Below are positions 42,275 to 52,186 of a DNA stretch of 64,000 nucleotides, in pieces (positions within the stretch are counted from its first letter, which is position 1; each line of letters opens with the position of its first letter). The notes beneath the pieces are model-generated. The model worked only from the letters and a program-made list of their open reading frames with translations, searched no databases and was not told the DNA's origin. Location of the stretch: positions 62,001 through 126,000 of the forward strand of contig NZ_JMIP02000017.1 in NCBI RefSeq assembly GCF_000691505.1, read 5' to 3'. The position numbers and the translations under genes are program-made. Origin of the DNA: Halostagnicola sp. A56. GTDB lineage: Archaea; Halobacteriota; Halobacteria; Halobacteriales; Natrialbaceae.

Positions 42275-43739
42275 GCTGTCCCTCCACGCTCGCTTCGCTC
42301 GCCTCGAGACGCTCGGCTAAGTCGGACATGGCCTCGTCCGGTGGCTTTACGGCTCGATACGCTGCGTTGACCTCCTGGGCGATCAGCGCGGATTGTTCCG
42401 GCCAGAGGTCGGTGACCGGCCGCGGGACCGCGTTCTCTCCGGCCATCCGTATCTGTTCTGTGTAGCGCGCGACGGGGCCGATCTGGTCGGCGCTCGCCTG
42501 CTCGAGTAACTCGAGTACGGGCGGGAGATACCCCAGTTGCTCGAAGATGGTGAGCATGACGTTCTCGCTCGTAAATGCTTCGAGGACGTCTGCGGCTCGT
42601 TCGAACCGGTCGGAGTGTGGATTGAGCGTCAGGTGCCATCCGCCTAACCCGGCGGCGGTCCCACCGACGCCCTCGAACTCGGCGTCGTCCTCGCTGACCG
42701 CGTACGGCATCGACATGACGCCCAGATCGTCGCCGAAGGCGCTTTCCGCGCCCGTCTGGGAGACTGCGAACGGCCAGTTTCGGTGGGCGATCGCGTCCCC
42801 GTTCGCGAACGGACTCAGGGACTGCTCTTCGGTCCACTGGACGATGGCCGACGGACAGATCTGCCGGTAGCCCTCGAGGGCGTACTCGTCGTCGGATCCG
42901 CGGATGAACGTCCGCATCATTCGAATCGCATCGATCACAGGCTCGGATTCGACGGTGATCGGGCGGTCGCCGGCGGTGAACAGGTTCTCGGTGCCGCCGA
43001 AGTAGCCGCCGCCCCAGGTGGACATCTCCTCCGTGAACGTACAACACGAGAGTCCCTCGTAGGCCGCTGCCTGCGTCGTGAAGCCGAAATCGGCGCCGCT
43101 CTCCTCGCGGGCGGCGGCAGTCGCCTCGGAGAACTCCCGCCACGACGGCGGCTCCGTCGCCCACCCGTCCGTCTCGTATCCCGCGTCCGCGATGAGATCT
43201 CGCCGGTACAGCATCAGGCCGAAATCCGGGAACAGGGGGAGCGCGTGGAGGACGTCGGTTCTCGGATCGCGCGCCGTCTCGAGAGCCGCCTCGAGGTACT
43301 CGTCTTCGACGCGTGCGAGGACATCCGGCGTGATCGTCTCCTCGAGCGGCGTCGTCTGTTCTCTGAGGATAAACGGGATCGTCCACCCGCTGTCCATCAT
43401 GAAGATATCCGGCGGCGACCGACCGGCCTGCAGCGCGGACTGGTATGATTGCATCCGCTGGGCGGAGTCGTCGACCCCCGCCTGCACCTCTACTGTGATG
43501 TCTTCGTCGAGGCCCGCGTCCCAGAGCGCCTGTTGAACCGACGGGGCGTCCCCCTCGGTGTGCATGATGCTCTCGAAGTCAGTATCCCCGGACATGACGA
43601 TCGTTCCCGGTTCGCGCGCCCGTCCCAGGCAGCCGGCGACGGCGACGCTCCCCGCACCCGCGGACGCCGACGCTACTTTGAGGAACGTCCGACGGGATAT
43701 CCCACGAGCGGACCGATCGGGGGTCGGCTTCGAGGCCAT
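42264..43739 (-). CDS. Sugar-type ABC transporter substrate-binding lipoprotein
   Basis: 491 aa from the ATG at 43739. A Tat signal (SRRTFLKVASASAGAG) and lipobox (VAVAGC) show export in a folded state and membrane anchoring. The body is a cluster-B type extracellular solute-binding fold (PDIFMMDSGWTIPFI, LHALPLFPDFGLMLYRRDLI, GYEGTDGW-like turns). It binds an oligosaccharide or similar solute and delivers it to the two permeases. It is the first gene of the five-gene operon. The specificity cannot be read from sequence. Confidence 0.9.
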   Translation of the reverse strand: MASKPTPDRSARGISRRTFLKVASASAGAGSVAVAGCLGRAREPGTIVMSGDTDFESIMHTEGDAPSVQQALWDAGLDEDITVEVQAGVDDSAQRMQSYQSALQAGRSPPDIFMMDSGWTIPFILREQTTPLEETITPDVLARVEDEYLEAALETARDPRTDVLHALPLFPDFGLMLYRRDLIADAGYETDGWATEPPSWREFSEATAAAREESGADFGFTTQAAAYEGLSCCTFTEEMSTWGGGYFGGTENLFTAGDRPITVESEPVIDAIRMMRTFIRGSDDEYALEGYRQICPSAIVQWTEEQSLSPFANGDAIAHRNWPFAVSQTGAESAFGDDLGVMSMPYAVSEDDAEFEGVGGTAAGLGGWHLTLNPHSDRFERAADVLEAFTSENVMLTIFEQLGYLPPVLELLEQASADQIGPVARYTEQIRMAGENAVPRPVTDLWPEQSALIAQEVNAAYRAVKPPDEAMSDLAERLEASEASVEGQHGD

Positions 43740-44094
43740 CGCTTCACAATAGAGGCTCCTCTCCCGTATAATCCTTCGCAGGCAACGATGTAATAAAGAC
43801 TGACTGTCCGGATTCGCCACTCGTCTAATACCGGCTTACGTCTCGTCGATGACGCGCTCACCGCGCCGATCGCTGCGCTACTCGTTTCGATCTATTTCGG
43901 CTCGAATTCCGATCGAACGGACGAATCCGGACGATGACGAACGCTCTCATCGAGTTTATCGACGGGAAAAGTTTCTGTGTGAATGCTATACGTGAGCGGA
44001 CTATCTCATGCTAACTAGGCATGTGGAGTTACCGCGTTGGCCGATTCAGTTTCAGGTTCAATTCTGAATAACGAAATCGAGCTCCTATCTACTG
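43740..44094. other. Intergenic region upstream of the sugar operon
   Basis: 355 nt, no gene seen. It should hold the promoter of the importer operon. No strong repeats were noticed. Confidence 0.5.
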
Positions 44095-44271
44095 TTACAG
44101 AAACGGATCGCTGCAGTCGATGACGACCCCGTGTTGCGGGCAGACGTACTTGCAGTGGCGCTTGTACATCGCGGTCTCGCAAAACGGACACGGTGGTCCG
44201 GTTCCGTGCTCGAGGTCGCGTTCAGTTTCGGAATCGGAGCCCTCTCCGGACGCTGTTTCGCTATTGTTCAT
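44095..44271 (-). CDS. Small zinc-finger protein (HVO_2523-like)
   Basis: 58 aa, ATG at 44271, TAA at 44095. An acidic leader of about 27 residues precedes CPFCETAMYKRHCKYVCPQHG, a four-Cys (C-x2-C ... C-x4... CPxH) knuckle, and it ends IDCSDPFL. Small one-domain zinc fingers of this kind are common in haloarchaea. I link it to the HVO_2523 group from memory. It lies downstream of nothing obvious and upstream of no operon. Confidence 0.75.
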   Translation of the reverse strand: MNNSETASGEGSDSETERDLEHGTGPPCPFCETAMYKRHCKYVCPQHGVVIDCSDPFL

Positions 44272-44418
44272 CGAGTATCCTCGCTGTAACGGTTCGTAAC
44301 CGATCCAACGACCGGCGTCGCTATCAACGTGGCGACTGCTCGAGGGCTGAAACGAAAAAGCGAATCGATGAATCGGCGCTTCGACCGCCTGCGTTAGTGA
44401 AGTGTCGTACTCCCGTTT

Positions 44419-47400
44419 TTAGCACTCGCTCCAGCCACAGGACTCGCAGGTCTTGCAGCCTTCGGAGAAGTAAAGCGAGAGCGAGCCACAGGACGGACAC
44501 TCCGGCGATTCGCCGGCATCGATGAGGTCCTGCGTGGCGTCGTGGTCGTCGACTGGCGGCTGGGCCGCAGCCCCGCCGTCGGTCTCGTGTGCGCCGGCCG
44601 GTTCGACATCCAACTCGGCGTCGGCTGATTCCTCGAGGGTCGCCTGTTTCGGATACGGTTTGTCGATCTCGTTATCGAGGTAGCGACGCATCGCGGTGCC
44701 GATAGCGTCCGGAATCGATTGGATCTGCTCGCCTTTGTCCCAGGCGACTTTCGGACTACGGGTGCCACAGAGTTCGTCGACGATCTCTTCTGGGTCGACG
44801 CCCGAGCGCAGCGAGGTCGAGATGACCTTCGCCAGCGCTTCGGTAAAGGAGTTCGTGAAGCCGCCCGAGTGGCCGATGTTCGCGAACAGTTCGAACGGCT
44901 GGCCGGTCTCGGGGTCCTCGTTGATCGTCACGTAGACCTTGCCGTAGCCGGTGTCGATCCGCTGGCTGACGCCCTGCAGGGCGTCGGGTCGCTCGCGTTT
45001 CTCGGTGAAGTCGACGTGAACCGCCTCGCTCTCGGCGTCGGCGAGCAGCGAGTCGACATCTTCCTCGAGAATATCTTGGACGTCCTCGCTCTCGAGGAAC
45101 GCCTCGAGTCCGCCGAAGATGTCGTCGATCTGCTCCACTAATGTTTCGGCGGCTTCGGTCTCGTCGGCGAAGTCGGCGTTGTCCGCGCGGGTCGTCAGCA
45201 CCTGCTTCGAGCGGGTGCCGTCGCGGTAGTAGGTGACGCCCTTCCCGCCGTTGTCGTAGACCCACTCGAAGACCTCTTTGGCGTCCTCGAGCGTGGAGTC
45301 GTTCGGCGCGTTGACCGTCTTCGAGATGGCCGAGTCGACGCCGTTCTGGCAGGCACACTGGACCGCGGCGTGTTGTTTCGCCGAGAGGTCGCTGGTGATG
45401 ACGAACAGTTCGCCGATGGCGTCCGGGACCGTCTCGAGGCCCTCGACGCCGTCGAACTGGTTGGTCGCCATCTGTTCCTGTGCTTCTTCCTTGACGGCGT
45501 CGACATCGATGTCGTTGTCCTCTAAGGTGCGCAGGAAGTAGTCGTCGAACTCGACCAGCATCTCGTCGCCCTGGACGTCGTCGGTGACGTTCTTGTAGTA
45601 GGCGACGTTGTAGATCGGTTCGCAGCCGCCGGTCGTGTTGCCGACCATCGAGGTGGTTCCGGTCGGCGCGATGGTGGTGACGTTGTGGTTTCGGATCGGG
45701 AAGCCGTCGGCCCAGTCCGCTGCGTCTTCGCCGGTCTGTTTCTCGAACCACTCGCGGTACTCGGTCGGGTTCGCGTACTTGGACTCGTCCCAGTCGTTGA
45801 ACGAGCCGCGCTCGGTCGCGAGTTCGTGGCTCTTCGCCTTCGCGCCGTGGTTGATGTGGGTCAACAGCTGGCTGGCGATCTCGTTACCCTCCTCGCTGCC
45901 ATATTTCACACCAAGTTGGACGTACAACTGGGCGAGGCCCATGACGCCTAGGCCGATTTTGCGCATGTCGCGGACTGTCCGCTCGATGTCCTCGACGGGG
46001 AAGTCTGACATCGTGACGACGTTCTCGAGGAATCGCGTCCCGTACTCGATGCGCTCGTCGAACTCCTCGAAGTCGATGGCCTCCTCGAGGAAGGCTTCGA
46101 TGGCGGCCTCGTGGGAGTCGTACTCCGCGGCGTGCTCGTCGGACCAGACGCGCCAGTCGGGCGCGTCGAGGTCGGCGAGCGTCGAGAGGTTGATGTGCCC
46201 GAGGTTGCAGGCCTCGTTTTCCTCGAGGGGCTGCTCGCCACACGGGTTCGTCGCGAGGATGCGGTGGTCCGGTTCGGCCTCGACGTCGAAGGAGTGTTCC
46301 TTGTTCACTCGCTCGAGGTAGATCACGCCGGGTTCGCCGTTCTCGTGAGCGCCCTCGACGATGCGTTCGAAGATGAGTTCCGCGGGGATCGAGAGCGGGT
46401 CGCCGACCTCGACGTGCTCGCCGAGGTCGTACCGGCTGTACATCTCCTTGGTCTCCTCGGTGGCGATGTGGGGCTCTTCCGTGCGCGGGTTGGTGAACGT
46501 GTACTCCTCGTCGTTCTGGACGGCCTCCATGAAGTCGTCGGTGACGCCGACGGAGATGTTGAAGTTCGACAGGTGGCCTTCGACGGCGTTGCGAAGGTGT
46601 TTTGGCACCCGGCCGTCCTCGTCGATGAGGTCTCGAGCCTCCTCAAGCGCCTCACTGAAGGAAGTATAGGTGTAGTCGTCGGGGTCGTTGAGCCGCAGCG
46701 TGTGGGCAAGTGAAACGTCCTTGTTTTTCGCGTGAATGAACTCGATGACATCGGGGTGGGAGACGCGCATGATCCCCATCTGGGCGCCGCGGCGGGTCCC
46801 ACCCTGCGCGATCGTCTCACAGAGCTGGTCGTAGGTCCGCATGAAGGTGATCGGGCCCGACGCGATGCCACCGGTCGATCCGACGGCGTCGCCAAAGGGA
46901 CGGAGCTTCCAGAAGCCGTAGCCGACGCCGCCACCGGACTGGAAGACCTCCGCGGCCTTCTTGGCCGTCTCGTGGATGTCCGAGAGGTCGTCGTCGGGGC
47001 TCATGACGAAACAGGCCGAGAGCTGCTGGAGTTCGTCGCCGGCGTTCATCAGCGTCGGGGAGTTCGGCATAAAAGAAAGCGATTCCATCCCTTCAGTAAA
47101 CGTCTCGGCGACATCTTTGACATGCTCGCGAACATCTGCTGGCAGTTCCGGAACGACGGTGTCGTAGGCGAACTTGTTGACGTTAGCTTCCGTCAGCGTC
47201 GTTTCGACGTCGTCGGCCGCCGTGGTGCCGTCGCCGAAGACCTCCGCGGCGAGTTCGTCGCGACGCGGGTGGTCGGGCTTTAGCTGGTCGGGCGTGACGG
47301 TGATCTCGAGATCCCGTTTTTCAGCCTCGAAGGGTGCCTCCGCGAGCGCGATGTTGCGCCCGACACGCTCGAAGAGTTCTTCTTGGGTCTCGATCAGGTC

Positions 47401-47541
47401 GCCGCTTGCGTCTTTGCGAAGATAGCGAGCCGGCAGAATATTCTGATAGGCGTTGTCGGTCAGGCGCTCCGCTAAGGTGTCCCCGTCGGTGCGCTTGATC
47501 GGCAGCGTCAGATCGTCCGCAGAGAGGTCAGACTTACTCAT
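44419..47541 (-). CDS. nrdJ: Class II (adenosylcobalamin-dependent) ribonucleoside-diphosphate reductase
   Basis: 1040 aa, uninterrupted by an intein. The N-terminal ATP-cone-like region is followed by LMNAGDELQQLSACFVM, SGGGVGYGFWKLRPFG, NPCGEQPL (catalytic Cys-bearing loop) and GCEPIYNVAYYK. The C terminus has a Cys-rich zinc-ribbon tail (CPSCGSLSLYFSEGCKTCESCG). It makes deoxyribonucleotides using a radical generated from adenosylcobalamin, so it is the major consumer of the B12 made and imported by genes in this window. No NrdB partner is nearby, in line with class II. It starts at the ATG at 47541. Confidence 0.95.
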   Translation of the reverse strand: MSKSDLSADDLTLPIKRTDGDTLAERLTDNAYQNILPARYLRKDASGDLIETQEELFERVGRNIALAEAPFEAEKRDLEITVTPDQLKPDHPRRDELAAEVFGDGTTAADDVETTLTEANVNKFAYDTVVPELPADVREHVKDVAETFTEGMESLSFMPNSPTLMNAGDELQQLSACFVMSPDDDLSDIHETAKKAAEVFQSGGGVGYGFWKLRPFGDAVGSTGGIASGPITFMRTYDQLCETIAQGGTRRGAQMGIMRVSHPDVIEFIHAKNKDVSLAHTLRLNDPDDYTYTSFSEALEEARDLIDEDGRVPKHLRNAVEGHLSNFNISVGVTDDFMEAVQNDEEYTFTNPRTEEPHIATEETKEMYSRYDLGEHVEVGDPLSIPAELIFERIVEGAHENGEPGVIYLERVNKEHSFDVEAEPDHRILATNPCGEQPLEENEACNLGHINLSTLADLDAPDWRVWSDEHAAEYDSHEAAIEAFLEEAIDFEEFDERIEYGTRFLENVVTMSDFPVEDIERTVRDMRKIGLGVMGLAQLYVQLGVKYGSEEGNEIASQLLTHINHGAKAKSHELATERGSFNDWDESKYANPTEYREWFEKQTGEDAADWADGFPIRNHNVTTIAPTGTTSMVGNTTGGCEPIYNVAYYKNVTDDVQGDEMLVEFDDYFLRTLEDNDIDVDAVKEEAQEQMATNQFDGVEGLETVPDAIGELFVITSDLSAKQHAAVQCACQNGVDSAISKTVNAPNDSTLEDAKEVFEWVYDNGGKGVTYYRDGTRSKQVLTTRADNADFADETEAAETLVEQIDDIFGGLEAFLESEDVQDILEEDVDSLLADAESEAVHVDFTEKRERPDALQGVSQRIDTGYGKVYVTINEDPETGQPFELFANIGHSGGFTNSFTEALAKVISTSLRSGVDPEEIVDELCGTRSPKVAWDKGEQIQSIPDAIGTAMRRYLDNEIDKPYPKQATLEESADAELDVEPAGAHETDGGAAAQPPVDDHDATQDLIDAGESPECPSCGSLSLYFSEGCKTCESCGWSEC

Positions 47542-47959
47542 GCGCGAGACACCTCGAGGCGAACGCGCCGCCGTCTGTCAGTTTCGTACGGTAGGTAGTC
47601 CTCGGTCGAATCATTCGTGACGAAAGTTCGGTATTCATGCATTCCTCATAAAGTGTGGTGATGTGGTCCTATTTTTCTTGTATTAGCACAATCTCATTTG
47701 TACAGAAGTCACTGTGTGATCTTGTGCGATGGTCGATCGCAGAACAGCCCAGACGGGCGTCTGCGAGGGTATTAGACTCTACGCAGCGGACGGCCTTAAT
47801 GATTTTCAGACCAAACTGGAAGTAGAATATTCGCTCTCCTGATCCGTCTCGAGTGCGCGAACGAGGCCGTATCCGAACGGTCTCTGGGTGCTGTCGTTCA
47901 TCGACTCTCGTTTGTCACGTCACCAGAAAGGTTACGTCCTTGCGTTCACGATATCGACT
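47542..47959. promoter_or_regulatory. Upstream region of nrdJ, with an inverted repeat
   Basis: 418 nt without a gene. GCACAA (47686-47691) pairs with TTGTGC (47722-47727) within an AT-richer zone, 145-186 nt upstream of nrdJ. The CATAAAG run near 47646-47654 is a possible TATA element for a longer leader. Confidence 0.35.
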
Positions 47960-48133
47960 ATGATCGAGTCACTCACAGGCTCCCCGGTGTTGCTCGGGCT
48001 CACGTTGCTGGCTGGCCTCATGGTCGTTATCGTCGCGGTCAAAATCGCGATCAAACTCGCCGTCCGCGTCGGCATCGTGGCCGCGGTTATTCTCGCCGCC
48101 TACTACACCGCCGGTCATCTGGGCGTCGTCTGA
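47960..48133 (+). CDS. Small hydrophobic membrane protein
   Basis: 57 aa from the ATG at 47960 (MIESLTGSPVLLGLTLLAGL). Two hydrophobic segments cover about residues 8-30 and 35-52 with a short basic turn (KIAIKLAVRVG). An upstream extension in the same frame (from 47888) is basic and unlikely. Function unknown. Confidence 0.6.
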   Translation: MIESLTGSPVLLGLTLLAGLMVVIVAVKIAIKLAVRVGIVAAVILAAYYTAGHLGVV

Positions 48134-48190
48134 ACCCGGCCAGAATCACAGCGCGCTTGACGAATTACCTGTCTCCCGTTTTCGAAGCCC

Positions 48191-48802
48191 TTAGATGTTC
48201 TCAAGGAAGTTCTCGATCAGATCGTGCCCGACCGCTGTCAGGACGCTCTCTGGGTGAAACTGCACGCACTCGATCGGGTGCTCGCGGTGGCGAACGCCCA
48301 TCACGAGCGTCTCGCCGTCGTGGTCGGCCGTCGCCGTAACGTCGAAACAGTCGGGAACCTCCGTCGCGACGAGCGAGTGGTATCGCCCCGCGCGGAAGCC
48401 GTCCGCGAGTCCGTCGAAGACGCACTCTCCGTCGTGATCGATCGAGGACGCCTTCCCGTGGACTGGATCCGGCGCTCGACCGACCGAGCCGCCGTACTCG
48501 TAGACCGCGGCTTCGAGCCCCAGACAGATTCCAAGCGTCGCCACGGTGGGACTGACCTCGCGGAGTACCTCTCTCGTGACGCCGACATCGCGGTCGTGTT
48601 TCGGGTGGCCAGGACCGGGACTGATGATGATCGCGTCCGGGTCGACGGCCCGCACTTCCTCGAGCGAGGCGGTGTTCTTCAGAACCACCGTCTCGGCGTG
48701 CTGACTGACGTACTCGACGAGATTGTACGTAAACGAGTCGAAGTTGTCGATGAACAGTACTGTCGGTCGATCGGTCTCGGTCGCCGAGACAGCGGCGCTC
48801 AT
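48191..48802 (-). CDS. trpG: Anthranilate synthase glutamine amidotransferase subunit
   Basis: 203 aa class I glutamine amidotransferase. Motifs are DNFDSFTYNLVEY, ISPGPGHP, LGICLGLEAA (catalytic Cys in GICLG), and the C-terminal HPES-containing VQFHPESVLT. It supplies ammonia to TrpE. The start at 48802 overlaps the trpE stop by four bases. It is the last gene of the trpD-F-E-G operon. Confidence 0.94.
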   Translation of the reverse strand: MSAAVSATETDRPTVLFIDNFDSFTYNLVEYVSQHAETVVLKNTASLEEVRAVDPDAIIISPGPGHPKHDRDVGVTREVLREVSPTVATLGICLGLEAAVYEYGGSVGRAPDPVHGKASSIDHDGECVFDGLADGFRAGRYHSLVATEVPDCFDVTATADHDGETLVMGVRHREHPIECVQFHPESVLTAVGHDLIENFLENI

Positions 48803-50484
48803 CGCGATACCTCCGTGGGCGATGTCGCGATCGGCGGCTCTTCTTCGATCCGCTCGAGGGCCGCGAGGACGCCGCCCATCTTCTTTTCGGTCTCTTCGTA
48901 CTCCGCGGTCGGATCGCTGTCGGCGACGAGGCCCGCACCCGCGCGGACGGTGATCCGCTGGGTACCCGGCGTGTCGTTCTCGACGGTCGCAGTTCGAATC
49001 ACGATCGCGAAGTCCGCGTCGCCGGTCCAGGAGTAGTAGCCGACGCCACCGCCGTAGAGTCCCCGGGGCTGGGTTTCTAACTCGTCGATGATCTCCATCG
49101 CCCGCACCTTCGGCGCGCCCGAAAGCGTGCCCGCGGGAAACGAGGCCCGCGTGGCGTCGAACGCGTCGGAATCCGCGCGCAACTGGCCGGTCACGGTCGA
49201 CTCGATGTGCTGGACGTGGCTGTACTTGAGGACGTTCATGAACTCCTCGACGCGAACCGAACCCGGTTCGCCGACGCGCCGTACGTCGTTGCGGGCGAGG
49301 TCGACCAGCATCGTGTGTTCGGCTCGCTCCTTGTCGTCGGCGAGCATCTCGCCTGCCAGCCGCCGGTCTTCGACGGGGCTCGAGCCCCGGTCGCAGGTCC
49401 CCGCGATCGGGTTCGACATGACTTCGGTCCCGCGAACCGAGAGCAGCGTCTCGGGGCTGGCGCCGACCACCGTAAGATCGCCGTGATCGAGGAGGTACAT
49501 GTACGGCGAGGGGTTCACGTCCCGCATCGCCTCGTAGAACCCGAGCGGATCGACCTCCCCGTATAACTCGCGCGTTCGCGAAATGACACCCTGGTAGATG
49601 TCGCCGTCGAGGACGTGTTCTTTCGCGCGCCGGACGCTCTCCTCGTAGGCCTGCCTCGAGCCGGCGACCTCGTCTTCGCGGACGAATCCGCCGGTTTCGG
49701 GTTCTTCGGCTCCCGCGAGGAGTTCGCCCACGCGTCGAGCTTCGTCGCGGATCTCCTCGTATGCGGCGGTCGGATCGTCGTCGGGCTCTAACACCGGCGT
49801 GAACACGAGCGAAACCGTTCCGTCGCGCTCGTCGAACGTGAGCGTCTTCGTCGTGAGGACGAACTGGGCGTCCGGGAACCGCGACTCTGGGCGTTCGAGT
49901 CCGACCTCCTCGAGCCAGAGATCGTAGACGGCGTCGTAGGAGAGAAAGCCGACGAGCCCGCCCTCTAAGTGCTGCCGGTCGTGATCCGGCATGTTCGCCA
50001 ACCGGACATCCGGCAGCGCGCCGCGAAGCGCGTCCACGGTGTCGTCGGCCCCATCGACCTTCATCGAATCGAGCGGCACGTCGGCCGAGAGCGCCTCGAC
50101 CGACGTTCCCTCGGGGCCGACCGTCACGACGGCCTCGGGATCGTAGCCGACGTACGAAAAGCGGGCGTGGCGCTCCGCGTCCGCTGAGCTTGGCTGAAAG
50201 GCACCATCCGGATCGCTCGAGGGCGTCTTCTGTGCGCTCTCGAGTAAGAACGCGTATGGAGTCTCATCGCCGGACCGGTCCCGCCCCTGCGCTGATCGTC
50301 CGGTGAGTGTCGCGTAGGCAGCAAGCGGCGTCGTCTCGAGGTCGTACGTCGCGACGACTCGGACGACGGCGGGTCGGTCCTCGCTCGAGCCGGCGTATTC
50401 GCAAAACGCCGATCGATCGAGGTCGAACGTCGGCGTCTTGGCGGTGTGATCTGCGGGGTCAGCTGCTGTGGAGTGGTCGGTCAT
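48799..50484 (-). CDS. trpE: Anthranilate synthase component I
   Basis: 561 aa chorismate-binding enzyme. NPSPYMYLLDHGDLTVVGASPETLL, ISRTRELY, the catalytic EEFMNVLKYSHVQHIEST region, LSGAPKVRAMEIIDELE and GGGVGYYSW are in order. It converts chorismate and ammonia to anthranilate. An acidic Ser/Asp-rich insert near residues 60-95 makes it longer than average. It lies 27 nt downstream of trpF on the same strand. Confidence 0.94.
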   Translation of the reverse strand: MTDHSTAADPADHTAKTPTFDLDRSAFCEYAGSSEDRPAVVRVVATYDLETTPLAAYATLTGRSAQGRDRSGDETPYAFLLESAQKTPSSDPDGAFQPSSADAERHARFSYVGYDPEAVVTVGPEGTSVEALSADVPLDSMKVDGADDTVDALRGALPDVRLANMPDHDRQHLEGGLVGFLSYDAVYDLWLEEVGLERPESRFPDAQFVLTTKTLTFDERDGTVSLVFTPVLEPDDDPTAAYEEIRDEARRVGELLAGAEEPETGGFVREDEVAGSRQAYEESVRRAKEHVLDGDIYQGVISRTRELYGEVDPLGFYEAMRDVNPSPYMYLLDHGDLTVVGASPETLLSVRGTEVMSNPIAGTCDRGSSPVEDRRLAGEMLADDKERAEHTMLVDLARNDVRRVGEPGSVRVEEFMNVLKYSHVQHIESTVTGQLRADSDAFDATRASFPAGTLSGAPKVRAMEIIDELETQPRGLYGGGVGYYSWTGDADFAIVIRTATVENDTPGTQRITVRAGAGLVADSDPTAEYEETEKKMGGVLAALERIEEEPPIATSPTEVSR

Positions 50485-50511
50485 GGATCGAAGTTCGATG
50501 GTCGGTGGCTC

Positions 50512-51168
50512 TCAGGGTCCCGGTTCGACGGCCTGTGCGTTTCCGGTCGCGCGTGAGACGAACGACTCGACCGCCGCCGGATCCTTGACGCCGCCGCGTT
50601 CCTCGACGCCGCTTGCGACGTCGACGGCGAACGGCTCGGCCGTCTGGACCGCCTCGACGACGTTGTCGGGGGTCAGTCCGCCGGCGAGGATCACGGCCGA
50701 CTCGAGGTCGGCCGTCTCAGCTCGCGTGCGCTCCCAGTCGTGGGTTCGGCCGGTGCCACCGCCGCCGTCGTCGCCGATGGAGTCGACGACGAAGCCGTCG
50801 ACCATGTCGTCGTACTGTTTCGCAATCGAGATGTCTTCGGCGTCGACCGCTAGCAGAATTCGGGTCTCGAGTTTCGCACGCAGATACGCGAGATCGCCGG
50901 GCCGGATCTCGCCGTGGAGCTGTATCGCGTCCGGCTCGATCTCGGTCGCCAGTTCGATCGCCCGCGCGTAGTCCGACGGCATCGTGACGAGCACCGACGT
51001 GACGAACGGGGGCGTCTCCGCGACGAGGTCCGCGGCACGTTCCGGGGACACGTCTCGAGGGGTGTCGACCGGCACGTCGGTAATGATACCGATCGCGTCC
51101 GCGCCCGCGTCGACCGCCGTCTGCAGGTCTTCGGACCGCGTGATGCCACAGACTTTGACGCGCGTCAT
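50512..51168 (-). CDS. trpF: Phosphoribosylanthranilate isomerase
   Basis: 218 aa TIM barrel. It begins TRVKVCGITRSEDLQTAVDAGADAIG (Cys7 acts in catalysis). The barrel holds IQLHG (QLHG box), and near the end GLTPDNV. A Gly-rich insertion (DSIGDDGGGGTGRTHDWERT) enlarges one loop. It overlaps trpD by four bases. Confidence 0.93.
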   Translation of the reverse strand: MTRVKVCGITRSEDLQTAVDAGADAIGIITDVPVDTPRDVSPERAADLVAETPPFVTSVLVTMPSDYARAIELATEIEPDAIQLHGEIRPGDLAYLRAKLETRILLAVDAEDISIAKQYDDMVDGFVVDSIGDDGGGGTGRTHDWERTRAETADLESAVILAGGLTPDNVVEAVQTAEPFAVDVASGVEERGGVKDPAAVESFVSRATGNAQAVEPGP

Positions 51169-52175
51169 CGTGCCTCCGGCGAAACCGAGCGGAGCAAATC
51201 GAGCTTTGCCGCCGCGTCGCCGCTGTCGATCGCGTTGCCGGCAATCGACGCACCCTCCTCGAGCGAGTCGGCTTCACCGGCGGCGTAAATCGCCGCGCCC
51301 GCGTTCGCGAGAATCACGTCTCGCTTCGCGCCCGTGACCGATCCGTCGACGATACCGCGGAGGTCCGCCGCGTTGGCTTCGGGCGTCCCGCCCGCGATGT
51401 CGCCGATGTCGTGGGCCGAGAGGCCGAGATCCGCGGGTTCGAAGGTCCTCGTTTCGACGCTCGAGCCGTCGACGTCGGCGGCGACCGTTTCGCCGTGGAT
51501 CGCGATCTCGTCGGTGCCGGCACCGTGGACGACCAGCGCCCGGTCGATGTCCATCCGCGCGAGCGCGTTCGCGAGGACGGGGACGAGATCCGGGTCGTAG
51601 ACGCCGACGACCTGTGCGTTCGCGCCGGCGGGGTTGGTCAGCGGCCCGAGGACGTTGAAGATCGTCCGCATGCCCAGTTCCTTTCGCGGCCCGATGACCG
51701 CCTTCATCGCGGGGTGAAACACCGGCGCGAGCATGAACCCGATGCCGTCGGCCTCGATGGCCGCCTCGACGGCCGGCGGTTCGGCTTCTACGTCGACACC
51801 GACCTCCTCGAGGACGTCCGCGCTGCCAGAGGAGGAAGACACCGAGTAGTTCCCGTGTTTAGCGACGGGAACACCCGCGCCCGCGGCGACGACCGCGCTC
51901 GTCGTCGAGACGTTGATCGTGTTGTAATCGTCCCCGCCCGTGCCGCAGGTATCGACCAGCGGCTCGCGGTCCGGGTCGATCGTTCGCGCGGCGTCGCGCA
52001 TCCCTTCGGCGAAGCCCGCGATTTCGGCTTCGGTCTCTCCTTTCGCGCGCAACGCCGCTAACAGCGCGCCGATCTGCGCCTCCGTTGCATCCTCGAACAC
52101 GGCGCTCGAGGCCGCTCGAGCCTCTTTCTGTGTGAGATCGTCTCCGTCAGTCACCCGTTCGACGTACTCCTGCAT
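51165..52175 (-). CDS. trpD: Anthranilate phosphoribosyltransferase
   Basis: 336 aa from the ATG at 52175 (MQEYVERVTDGDDLTQ). The family motif GTGGDDYNTINVSTTSAVVAAGAGVPVAKHGN (PRPP/anthranilate site) is followed by YSVSSSSGSADVLEE, where the family more often has RAVSSKSG. GMRTIFNVLGPLTNPAGA is also present. It transfers phosphoribose to anthranilate. It is the first gene of the operon; its promoter lies in the 175 nt upstream. Confidence 0.93.
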   Translation of the reverse strand: MQEYVERVTDGDDLTQKEARAASSAVFEDATEAQIGALLAALRAKGETEAEIAGFAEGMRDAARTIDPDREPLVDTCGTGGDDYNTINVSTTSAVVAAGAGVPVAKHGNYSVSSSSGSADVLEEVGVDVEAEPPAVEAAIEADGIGFMLAPVFHPAMKAVIGPRKELGMRTIFNVLGPLTNPAGANAQVVGVYDPDLVPVLANALARMDIDRALVVHGAGTDEIAIHGETVAADVDGSSVETRTFEPADLGLSAHDIGDIAGGTPEANAADLRGIVDGSVTGAKRDVILANAGAAIYAAGEADSLEEGASIAGNAIDSGDAAAKLDLLRSVSPEAR

Positions 52176-52186
52176 AGTAAACACCA

